6,706 bases of DNA, taken from positions 1 through 6,706 of the forward strand of contig JAUVQL010000053.1 of assembly GCA_030598165.1 (NCBI GenBank). Direction: 5' to 3'. Positions 1 through 6,407 of the stretch are shown here, piece after piece. Both the position numbers and the translations under genes were made by a program. The notes beneath the pieces were generated by a model. It worked only from the letters and a program-made list of their open reading frames with translations, was not told the origin of the DNA and made no database searches. Within the stretch, counting starts at the first letter, position 1. Every line of letters begins with the position of its first letter. The DNA comes from Acidobacteriota bacterium (lineage in GTDB: Bacteria > Acidobacteriota > Vicinamibacteria > Marinacidobacterales > SMYC01).

Positions 1-81
1 CAGCGAGTGGAGGATTTCGGAGATCAAAGCTTCGTCCCGATAGTCGAGAGAGGCGACTCCGGCCAGCGGACGGCCTCATGA
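1..81 (+). CDS. 3' end of an unidentified gene upstream of the kinase (partial)
   Basis: An open frame enters from the left edge, codes 26 residues ending in ERGDSGQRTAS, and stops at TGA 79-81. That stop overlaps the kinase ATG (78-80) as ATGA, the usual sign of translational coupling in an operon. Base composition by codon position supports this frame: G+C is about 69% at first, 46% at second and 69% at third positions, a normal coding pattern. The frame starting at base 2 reaches a stop at 41-43 and has an atypical GC-rich second position. The complementary minus-strand frame has the same composition but no good start and a stop at 76-78. No family can be recognised from so short a tail. 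If the frame is real, the kinase is not the first gene of its transcription unit, and its partner response regulator could lie further left. Confidence 0.45.
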   Translation, partial: QRVEDFGDQSFVPIVERGDSGQRTAS

Positions 82-3000
82 AAAAATTCCTACTCCGAGT
101 TTCCCTACCTCTGGCAATAGTTCTCTATGCAGCCACTCTTGCCGATGTATCTTCCGGTTTCACTTCTCTGTCACTAATCGCTTCGATTGTTATCAGCCTC
201 GTGAGTGTCATAGCGGCAGCCGGCCTTTCTCGACTATCCACAATGACCCAATCGGCGATTCCCTTCGCCCTTTTAACGGCTAGCTTTTTTGCCAATGCGA
301 GCCGAATCGGTGGATACGAGACCGTCGTCCATAGAACAGCTGAGGAATGGAAAACCTATCAACGCCAGCTTGGACTGAGTATTGCCGAAGAGATCTCCAA
401 CCGATTTACCGACTTGTGCCGTCGTTCCCGCATCGCGGCTCAAACACTCAGCCGAGAAAGCTCCCTTTCTGTAGCCGCCGAAAGGCCCGAGTCTCAATTG
501 AACCTTAGTGAGGCCTTTAGAACTCTTCAATCTTACCCTCTCCCCCAGCCGTTGCCGGAAGCAGTCTCCGGGGCAACGCTTTATGACCAGTGGCTTTTTC
601 CTGTGGCATGGGTCGGTAAGAACGTCGACCTTGCGCCATATTTCGACACAAAGGCCGGCAGCCTGGACCACCGTATCTTTGTACTCGAGAAAGGTGTCTT
701 TACCTACCTCGTCGTAATCGAACCTCTCGTCAACGAATTAGGCATCGTTTCAATCGAGATCCCTCTCGCGGCTCAACGCAGTCTCAACAATCGATACTTG
801 ACAGACTTCGAGGTCCTAACTGCTTGGGCCGGCAAGGGCATTTTTACAGACTACGTCGATTTTCGAGAAGACGCACCGGAGCTGCCGCATTTATTCGATC
901 AGAACGAGGATCGCTATTGGGGGGGAACGGACGACGCCCCAATGCTTTATTTCCCGCTCCGGTCTCCGTCTGGTGAGGTGCTGGGGGTATCGTCACTTGC
1001 CGCAGAGGACCCATCGACCGCACTCCTCGAGCACCGGCGCTCCACGGAGCTCCTCGCCGGCGCCATCCTCGCAGTAGCGGCACTCACGATTGTGGTTCTG
1101 TTGGGTTTGAGCTTCAGAAGCGCCTACGACTCCTCTAAGGAGATCACCGGCCGAATCTTCTCACGAGCGATGCTATTTGGCGGCTCGATTTGGTTTTTTC
1201 GCTATGTTCTCCTCGTCTCCAACGTCCCTCTTGGATTGGGAAGCGATGCTGATAATCCGGCACACTACGCGTCAAACCTGTTCTTTGATTTCCTTCGTTC
1301 ACCTGTTGATTTCCTCATAACGGCCTTGACCACCTTGGTTTTTATCTCCGCCCTCACGTTGCCGTGGGTGTCAAAAACAGCTTTGTTGCGGGACAAAGTC
1401 CACAGTTCACTTCGAATCCTACTAGTCCGTTTCCTAGCAGGCACATCCGTCCTGCTACTCCTCATCTTCACCAATCACATCATCCATGACACTTGGGTGA
1501 ACTCCACTCTGCCTCTTTCTTTGCCGGGACTCGTACCTCCCAATGCCCCCCTTCTCATCGTCCAGGTGGGGCTCATTCTTCTGTTCTTGTCCGCAGCCAT
1601 CGCCAGCTTTTTTATTTTTAGATTGGCGGAACACTTCCTGGGAACCGCTAAACCCGTGTCCCTGCAAGAAATCATACAGATATGGTTATTGGATTTGGCG
1701 ATCATTGGCGCTGGTTATCTGGTCCTTGTCTTCAGTCCGTTCGTCAATGCATTATTTCCCTCTCTCGTTCCAATGTTGGCTTTCCATTGGATCGCAGTAA
1801 AAGGCAACGATCTTTTTTCGAGGCAGACCGTTGGTCAGAGCCTACAGCTTCGACTGTTAGCTTACCTGCTGTTGTTCCTCCTGCCCGTACTTGCTTTCTA
1901 CCCTGCTTTGCCCTACTACGAAGATCAGACCGCGCATCAATTCATGGAGTCGACGGTCGCCCCAACCGTGCTTCACCACGGTAGTTCCCAAATCTATGTG
2001 CTCCAGCAAACGCTCGAGGCCATCGATCGTATGGAGATCGACGGACGGCTCAGCGTGCCCGAGCAAGCTGACTTGGCCTACCGCATCTGGTCCGGGTCTG
2101 ATCTTTCGGTAACCGCACTCAGTTCGTCGGTAGAAGTGTTCAATGACCAGAGTCAACTCATCTCTAGGTTTGCCTTGAACTTCCCGGCTATCGAATGGAA
2201 TCCGCAAGAGCCCAGCGACCCGGAGTTGGCGGAATCGATGGCCCGGGGCGACTGGGTCATCTGGCAAGATCCCTACCCGGGAGAGCCCAATCGCCCGCAT
2301 GTTTTGAATGCCCGTCGCATCCTCGAGAGTGAAGATAGAAGTCCATGGGATATCCGTGTCCGTCTCGTGGCCGACTGGAGCAACCTGCCGTTCATCTTAG
2401 CTCGCAATCCCTATATTGTTTTGTTCAGAGCGGCCGGCACCGAAACACCACTACCTTCAGCCCATGCTGAACTGTCATTGTTTGTTTTCGACTATGACGG
2501 AAGTCCGATATTCCGCTCTTCTGAGATCGTTTTGTCGGCGGACCCGCAGACGATACAGGTGGCACAAGAAAAGCCCGTCTGGGTCGAACGTTCGTTAGAC
2601 GGCCAACGACACCAAATTCTGTTCTTCTCCGATCCCGATTACATCTTTGCCATGGCCTATCCCAGTAAGAGTGCTCTCGGTTTCGCCGCCGAAGTCATTG
2701 GTTGGGCCATCCTCTCCTCATTGACGGCCGGGGCGTTGTTGTTACTCATTTGGCTGCTGGACTTCTTGTCGGGTTCCATTCTTTTTCCCCCACGCGAACT
2801 GTGGGTGGGAGTAGGCACGAGCTTTTACGGAAAACTTTTCGCCGCCTTCATCCTGCTGGCTCTTATTCCAACGGCACTTTTGGCGGTTTTAGCCCGAGGG
2901 ATCGTAGTCCAACAACTCGACAGTGACGTCGAGCAGGAAGGTCTATCTCGAGCTCGCGTTGTTGAGAGATTTCTTCGCGACTACGTGCTCTACCAGACAA

Positions 3001-4313
3001 TAGATGCTAGGGAAAGAGGTGTAGCTGTCGTTGATGACGGCGTCTTGGAGTATGTAGGCAAGCTCGTTGGGTCCGACGTCCATCTTTACAGTCGAGGGGA
3101 ATTAGTCGCCACCAGCAAACGAGAGCTTTTTGCCAGTGGACTCCTGCTCACACGCGCGGTTCCGGAGGTCTTTCAAGGTATCGTACTGGACCGAGCGGAC
3201 CGCTTCGTCCACACCGAATCGGTGGGCTGGTTTCGATATCTAGTTGTCTCCGTTCCCATTTCCCTCGAGCGTTGGGGAGAGCCCGGCATTCTTTCGATTC
3301 CACTGGCCAGTCGTCAGCGGGAAATCGAGCGCCAAGTCACGGCTTTGAATCAAAGGGTTCTGCTCGCTGCCATTAGCTTCTCTCTGATTGCAGCAGCTTT
3401 GGCCTATTCTCTGGCCCGTCGGATCGCTGATCCCATCAACAAGCTGACGGAGGCCACACGCCGGGTCGCTCAAGGAGACTTCGAAATCTCGGTGCAGGCT
3501 TCTTCAGAAGATGAGATTGGCGTGTTGTCAAAGAGCTTCAATCAGATGACCTCGGATTTGAAGCGTCAAAGAGAACACCTAGAAAGAACGAAAAAGCTGG
3601 AAGCATGGGCGGAAATGGCTCGGCAAGTTGCCCACGAGGTGAAAAATCCTCTCACGCCTATCCAGCTTTCAACCGAATATTTGCTTCGCGTCTTTGACGA
3701 CAAGCGCGTTGATTTCAAAAAAGTCCTGAAGGATTGTACGGAAACCATCCTTCAACAGGTCCGGAGTCTCCGCCAGATATCGATGGAGTTCTCCACTTTT
3801 GCAAATCCCACGAATGTCGAGCCCGAACCTACCGATCTTGCGAGTCTAGTCTCGGAGACCGCCGCACCTTATCTCCAAGCCCCACCAAAGGGAGTGACGG
3901 TCGACGTTCAGATTACCCCCGAGATCCCTTCCGTTTCCGTCGACAAGCGTCTCATGAAACGAACTCTCGTCAATCTGCTCGAAAATGCGTTACACGCTTT
4001 GAACGGTCACGGCCACGTTGCAGTCTCGGTCCAATCCATCGACGATGGTAGTGAGGCTTGGGTCGAAGTGGCCGTTGCCGATAACGGAGAAGGTATCGAG
4101 CCGGAGTCACTGGAACATATATTCGAGCCCTACTTCTCGACGCGGGCCAGCGGTACTGGCCTCGGGCTGGCGATTGCTCGAAAGGTCGTCGAAGATCACG
4201 GCGGGACCATTGCCCTCGAGAGCGAGCCCGGGCAAGGAACAAGAGTTTATTTCAGATTACCCGTAGGTCAGGCTGCTGTGCCACCCGTAGGTCAGGCTGC
4301 GCCTGACAATTAA
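78..4313 (+). CDS. Very large NtrY-like membrane sensor histidine kinase
   Basis: This is a 1411-residue sensor kinase that should autophosphorylate a histidine and pass the phosphate to a response regulator not present here. The N-terminus (MKKFLLRVSLPLAIVLYAAT) is hydrophobic. Likely membrane segments lie near 8-22, 30-50, 60-74, 326-345, 365-380, 410-428, 447-465, 492-514, 533-573, 591-609, 873-894, 919-939 and 1094-1113. Three large soluble regions, about 75-325, 610-872 and 940-1093, are probably extracytoplasmic sensors; topology is inferred from hydrophobicity. The cytoplasmic part is well preserved: HAMP at about 1112-1160 (ADPI around P1119), HisKA with H1186 in HEVKNPLTPIQLS (NtrY type), N box N1299/N1303, G1 D1335-x-G-x-G, F box FEPYFSTR and G2 GTGLGL (1359-1364). 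Unlike classical NtrY (about 750 residues) no PAS domain is evident between HAMP and HisKA, and the protein is about twice as long. No strong ribosome binding site precedes the ATG; the ATGA overlap suggests coupling to the upstream frame. The kinase fold ends near P1395; the rest is encoded by repeat DNA. Confidence 0.93.
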   Translation: MKKFLLRVSLPLAIVLYAATLADVSSGFTSLSLIASIVISLVSVIAAAGLSRLSTMTQSAIPFALLTASFFANASRIGGYETVVHRTAEEWKTYQRQLGLSIAEEISNRFTDLCRRSRIAAQTLSRESSLSVAAERPESQLNLSEAFRTLQSYPLPQPLPEAVSGATLYDQWLFPVAWVGKNVDLAPYFDTKAGSLDHRIFVLEKGVFTYLVVIEPLVNELGIVSIEIPLAAQRSLNNRYLTDFEVLTAWAGKGIFTDYVDFREDAPELPHLFDQNEDRYWGGTDDAPMLYFPLRSPSGEVLGVSSLAAEDPSTALLEHRRSTELLAGAILAVAALTIVVLLGLSFRSAYDSSKEITGRIFSRAMLFGGSIWFFRYVLLVSNVPLGLGSDADNPAHYASNLFFDFLRSPVDFLITALTTLVFISALTLPWVSKTALLRDKVHSSLRILLVRFLAGTSVLLLLIFTNHIIHDTWVNSTLPLSLPGLVPPNAPLLIVQVGLILLFLSAAIASFFIFRLAEHFLGTAKPVSLQEIIQIWLLDLAIIGAGYLVLVFSPFVNALFPSLVPMLAFHWIAVKGNDLFSRQTVGQSLQLRLLAYLLLFLLPVLAFYPALPYYEDQTAHQFMESTVAPTVLHHGSSQIYVLQQTLEAIDRMEIDGRLSVPEQADLAYRIWSGSDLSVTALSSSVEVFNDQSQLISRFALNFPAIEWNPQEPSDPELAESMARGDWVIWQDPYPGEPNRPHVLNARRILESEDRSPWDIRVRLVADWSNLPFILARNPYIVLFRAAGTETPLPSAHAELSLFVFDYDGSPIFRSSEIVLSADPQTIQVAQEKPVWVERSLDGQRHQILFFSDPDYIFAMAYPSKSALGFAAEVIGWAILSSLTAGALLLLIWLLDFLSGSILFPPRELWVGVGTSFYGKLFAAFILLALIPTALLAVLARGIVVQQLDSDVEQEGLSRARVVERFLRDYVLYQTIDARERGVAVVDDGVLEYVGKLVGSDVHLYSRGELVATSKRELFASGLLLTRAVPEVFQGIVLDRADRFVHTESVGWFRYLVVSVPISLERWGEPGILSIPLASRQREIERQVTALNQRVLLAAISFSLIAAALAYSLARRIADPINKLTEATRRVAQGDFEISVQASSEDEIGVLSKSFNQMTSDLKRQREHLERTKKLEAWAEMARQVAHEVKNPLTPIQLSTEYLLRVFDDKRVDFKKVLKDCTETILQQVRSLRQISMEFSTFANPTNVEPEPTDLASLVSETAAPYLQAPPKGVTVDVQITPEIPSVSVDKRLMKRTLVNLLENALHALNGHGHVAVSVQSIDDGSEAWVEVAVADNGEGIEPESLEHIFEPYFSTRASGTGLGLAIARKVVEDHGGTIALESEPGQGTRVYFRLPVGQAAVPPVGQAAPDN
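4291..4307. repeat. Perfect hairpin of the first full REP-like copy
   Basis: GTCAGGC at 4291-4297 pairs with GCCTGAC at 4301-4307 across a TGC loop, with GTAG at 4287-4290 immediately before. This copy lies inside the kinase reading frame and encodes its VGQAAPD residues; the TAA stop (4311-4313) forms just beyond the trailing AATT. No T-run follows on either strand, so it is a poor intrinsic terminator, though such stems can stabilise mRNA 3' ends. Confidence 0.8.
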
Positions 4314-4330
4314 AACTATGCCACCCGTAG

Positions 4331-4347
4331 GTCAGGCTGCGCCTGAC
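4331..4347. repeat. Perfect hairpin of the second full REP-like copy
   Basis: The sequence is the same GTCAGGC-TGC-GCCTGAC stem-loop, preceded by GTAG at 4327-4330 and followed by AATTGG. It sits in the noncoding gap, about 20 bp from the stop of the minus-strand thioredoxin-fold gene. Together with the copy 40 bp to its left it could fold in transcripts from either strand. There is no U-tract after it in either direction. Confidence 0.8.
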
Positions 4348-4367
4348 AATTGGCTGCTGCTGTTGAC

Positions 4368-5363
4368 TTACCCGTCACCGATTGAATCTTGCAGCTCCTC
4401 CAGAGCCTCCTCGGCGGCTTCGGCAACATCCGGATCCGCGTCTTTCGTGAGGTTTTCCAAATAAGGGATAGCTCGAGAATCACCCACACCTCCGAGGAAA
4501 TCTGCGATGTCTCCTCGGATACGAGCGTCCTCATGGGATAACAGCTCGACGAGCGCCGGCACCATGTTTTTCACCGACTGCGGTTTCTTCTCCAAAGCGC
4601 CTTCCAAAATGACCAGCACTCCCATACGCGTGGAAAGCTCCGGCTCTTGGAACAGGGTCAAGAGAGCGCTTTGTCCTTTTCCCTTCGAGACCCAGTCAAC
4701 CGCCTCAGAAGTACGGCCCCGGTGCGTGAGAGATCGCAGGAACTCGACTTCGTAAACTTCCTCTCCCCTTTTTTCTATGAGGTTCGCTAAAACCTCCGGC
4801 GAGACCTGCCCGATGAGCACGAGGTCAACATCAATGACGATTGCCGGCACCGATTTGATGCCGAAGCCTTCAGCAAGCTTGGGAAACCGCTGGACGTCGA
4901 TGATGCAAATGTTTAACAAAGGATTTCTTGTGCCGAAAGCAACAACCGTCTCCACAACCTGAGGGCAATTCGTGCAAAAAGGTGAAACAAAAACCAAGAT
5001 TTCGGCCGGCGACGAAATACGATCGATCGCTGCTTCCACGTCGTTGTCCAGGGGAGCCTCTCCCGAGGCTACGAATTGGAGTGCCTTCAGGAATGGAGTA
5101 ACTTCGTTTGCCTCCGGTTGAGCCAGATAGTGGAAACGATGTCCGCTTTTTCCTTTCATCGTGAAAGCCGGACCTCCGGGAAGATGCTCTTCATCCGTGC
5201 CCATTGCGACTGCGATTTTTCCACCAGACGCTTCCGACAAGTCGTTGATGAATTCTTCGAGTTGAGCAGAGAAAGGGTCATCTTCCTTCCCGTAGAAAAC
5301 CAACTCCACCTCGCCCGGTAGATTCTTCAATTCTGGCTCGAGCTTCCTGATGTCTTCGTCCAT
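4368..5363 (-). CDS. Tandem thioredoxin-fold protein (AhpF N-terminal-domain-like) fused to HEAT repeats
   Basis: This is a 331-residue protein with no signal peptide or membrane segment, so probably cytoplasmic. Residues about 15-100 form a first thioredoxin-like fold without a CxxC motif (ELVFYGKEDDPFSAQLEEF, then GGPAF around P65). Residues about 105-197 form a second fold with the redox motif SPFCTNCPQVV (C130, C133) and cis-proline segment SVPAIVI (P173). This order, a degenerate then an active fold with CxNCP, resembles the N-terminal domain of AhpF, which relays electrons from the flavoprotein to peroxiredoxin AhpC. The FAD/NADH portion of AhpF is absent. Instead, residues about 245-325 form HEAT-like repeats (MVPALVELLSHEDARIRGDI; AIPYLENLTKDADPDVAEAA). 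A disulfide oxidoreductase or redox-adaptor role is inferred; the partner is unknown. I chose ATG 5363 because GAGGGG lies 5 nt upstream. A GTG at 5387 would add eight residues but has no such site. It is last in the pssA operon and convergent with the kinase gene. Confidence 0.88.
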   Translation of the reverse strand: MDEDIRKLEPELKNLPGEVELVFYGKEDDPFSAQLEEFINDLSEASGGKIAVAMGTDEEHLPGGPAFTMKGKSGHRFHYLAQPEANEVTPFLKALQFVASGEAPLDNDVEAAIDRISSPAEILVFVSPFCTNCPQVVETVVAFGTRNPLLNICIIDVQRFPKLAEGFGIKSVPAIVIDVDLVLIGQVSPEVLANLIEKRGEEVYEVEFLRSLTHRGRTSEAVDWVSKGKGQSALLTLFQEPELSTRMGVLVILEGALEKKPQSVKNMVPALVELLSHEDARIRGDIADFLGGVGDSRAIPYLENLTKDADPDVAEAAEEALEELQDSIGDG

Positions 5364-5368
5364 TGGGT

Positions 5369-5374
5369 CCCCTC
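5369..5374 (-). promoter_or_regulatory. Ribosome binding site that fixes the start of the thioredoxin-fold gene
   Basis: On the minus strand GAGGGG is followed by ACCCA and then ATG (5363-5361), a 5-nt spacing. It decides in favour of the ATG over the in-frame GTG at 5387-5385, which would place this site inside the coding region. Confidence 0.7.
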
Positions 5375-5378
5375 GCTC

Positions 5379-5395
5379 GCCCGGCACAACCGGGC
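5379..5395 (-). promoter_or_regulatory. GC-rich hairpin just upstream of the thioredoxin-fold gene's ribosome binding site
   Basis: The minus strand reads GCCCGG-TTGTG-CCGGGC, a perfect 6-bp all-GC stem with a 5-nt loop. It occupies almost half of the 39-nt gap after the Asd-like gene and ends 4 nt before GAGGGG. No U-run follows, so it does not look like a terminator. It could be an mRNA processing or stability element or modulate translation of the last gene; this is inference. The rejected GTG start lies in the loop. Confidence 0.55.
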
Positions 5396-5402
5396 TTACT
5401 GG

Positions 5403-6407
5403 TCAATGTTTGACGTTGATGCCGAGCAACTTCTCGACCAAAGGGATTACTTTCGCGGCCGAGTCTATCGCTATTCCATCGGCAACAACCCAGAGCCAAA
5501 AACCGCCCGCCGTCGACTCGTCTCGACGGATCCAGCCAACGTGGATTTTGTCGGACTCCGCGACACTTACAGGAGAAGGCACTTTGGCACTCCGTTGTCC
5601 CGCAGGCGAAAGCTGAAGGGCATCCGAGTCCCGAATCGCCTTGGAAATCATGTCCGTCGTCACATCGTCAGCCAGTCGCACCCAAAGTGAGAGCGCATAC
5701 CCATGGAAGACGGGAGCTTGTACGGACATCACCGAGACACCGCCATCAATGCCTGCAATTTGTGACGACTCTCTCTCGATGATCTCGGCTGGAATTCTCG
5801 TCGATTCTTCTCGAGTTTCGACGAACAAGTTGAAAGCAAGTTGTTCTGGAAAAACGTTGGTCGGCGGAGACTGGAAGCTCAAGATCTTTACGACTTGTTG
5901 GTGGAGCTCTTCAATACCTTCGTCACCTCTTTCGGACGCCGGTAAAAGAATGGTCGAGCGCACTTCTCGAACTTCGAGAGAGCGTGTGAGAGCGGCAAGA
6001 ACTGTACCCAGCAAAATAGAAGGGGCACGAGCCGCTCCAATCAGACGGGTATCCTTAGATAGCTTTTTGTCGTTGATGCCTTGCAGGATGACTGGGGCCC
6101 CAACGTCTGGGTCCCCATAAACAACAGTCACGACCCCTTCCTGGGATGCGGCAAGTGCATGGTCTGAAATTCCCTCACTGCCTTCCCCATCGAAGAAGAT
6201 CAGGTCGAGGTGAGTAAAAATAGACTTATCAAGGGCTTGGATTACAACGACTTCTTCGCGAAATTCGGTGAGAGCGGATCCTTCCTCATCGCCAAGCTCG
6301 AAGAGTTTCAACTCTATGACCGGGAAACCACGATCTCCGATAAGCTTTCGAATCCGTCGACTGAATATAGTGAACGGTCTGACAACGCCAATGCGAAGCC
6401 CTCTCAT
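5403..6407 (-). CDS. Asd/ArgC-fold protein lacking aspartate-semialdehyde dehydrogenase catalytic residues
   Basis: This 334-residue protein is about full length for aspartate-semialdehyde dehydrogenase (ASADH). Family landmarks remain: RGFPVIELKLF (26-36), GDEGIEELHQQ (161-171), QLAFNLFVE (189-197), APVFHGYALS (231-240), IHVGWIRRDES (288-298) and the C-terminal LWVVADGIAIDSAAKVIPLVEKLL. The working parts do not. The N-terminal nucleotide-binding GATGAVG is replaced by VRPFTIFS. The NPNCST active-site segment aligns with AARAPS (125-130), so the nucleophilic cysteine is A128. In the RVPVxxGHSE region Arg is Q230 and the general-base His is Y237. It therefore should not make aspartate semialdehyde; a structural or regulatory role is inferred. 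The alignment is by eye. The start is ATG 6407, which overlaps the pssA stop as ATGA, with AAGGGG 8 nt upstream. It is translationally coupled to pssA and lies 39 nt before the thioredoxin-fold gene. Confidence 0.85.
   Translation of the reverse strand: MRGLRIGVVRPFTIFSRRIRKLIGDRGFPVIELKLFELGDEEGSALTEFREEVVVIQALDKSIFTHLDLIFFDGEGSEGISDHALAASQEGVVTVVYGDPDVGAPVILQGINDKKLSKDTRLIGAARAPSILLGTVLAALTRSLEVREVRSTILLPASERGDEGIEELHQQVVKILSFQSPPTNVFPEQLAFNLFVETREESTRIPAEIIERESSQIAGIDGGVSVMSVQAPVFHGYALSLWVRLADDVTTDMISKAIRDSDALQLSPAGQRSAKVPSPVSVAESDKIHVGWIRRDESTAGGFWLWVVADGIAIDSAAKVIPLVEKLLGINVKH

Larger units (their letters stand above)
4259..4351. repeat. REP-like cluster: two full and one half copy of a GTAG-plus-hairpin repeat
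   Basis: Positions 4279-4311 and 4319-4351 are identical 33-bp direct repeats, 40 bp apart. Each contains CCACCC, then GTAG, then GTCAGGC-TGC-GCCTGAC (7-bp perfect stem, 3-nt loop), then AATT. A third copy at 4259-4276 has ACCCGTAG, the left stem arm and the TGC loop, but the right arm is replaced by TGTGCC. The spacing from half copy to first full copy is 24 bp. A GTAG or GGAG tetranucleotide directly 5' of a small hairpin is the known hallmark of REP elements mobilised by RAYT (TnpA-REP) enzymes. Assigning these copies to that class is my inference. No RAYT gene is in the window. The cluster spans the 3' end of the kinase gene and most of the gap to the convergent thioredoxin-fold gene, the usual place for REPs. 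Confidence 0.8.

Noticed and set aside
1..75. A protein-like minus-strand reading (LDYRDEALISEILHSL) upstream of the kinase
   Set aside because: It is the exact mirror of the plus-strand frame, which explains its codon composition. It has a stop at 76-78, no ATG or GTG start and no convincing ribosome binding site.
1857..2300. 147-codon open frame on the minus strand inside the kinase gene
   Set aside because: It lies wholly within the long kinase frame. The translation is rich in Arg and Gly with no motif, and no start signal was seen.
4287..4351. Bidirectional intrinsic terminator between the convergent genes
   Set aside because: The stems are good, but no T-run follows either hairpin on either strand. 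The GTAG context and the exact repetition fit a REP-like element better. A secondary role in 3'-end stability remains possible.
5364..5387. Eight-residue N-terminal extension of the thioredoxin-fold protein from a GTG start
   Set aside because: The GTG lies in the loop of the hairpin and has no ribosome binding site, whereas the ATG at 5363 has GAGGGG at 5-nt spacing.
5641..6120. 159-codon open frame on the plus strand opposite the Asd-like gene
   Set aside because: It is antisense to a gene with clear family landmarks throughout. Its translation is low-complexity Ser/Arg/Thr-rich with no recognisable domain, so it is a shadow frame.
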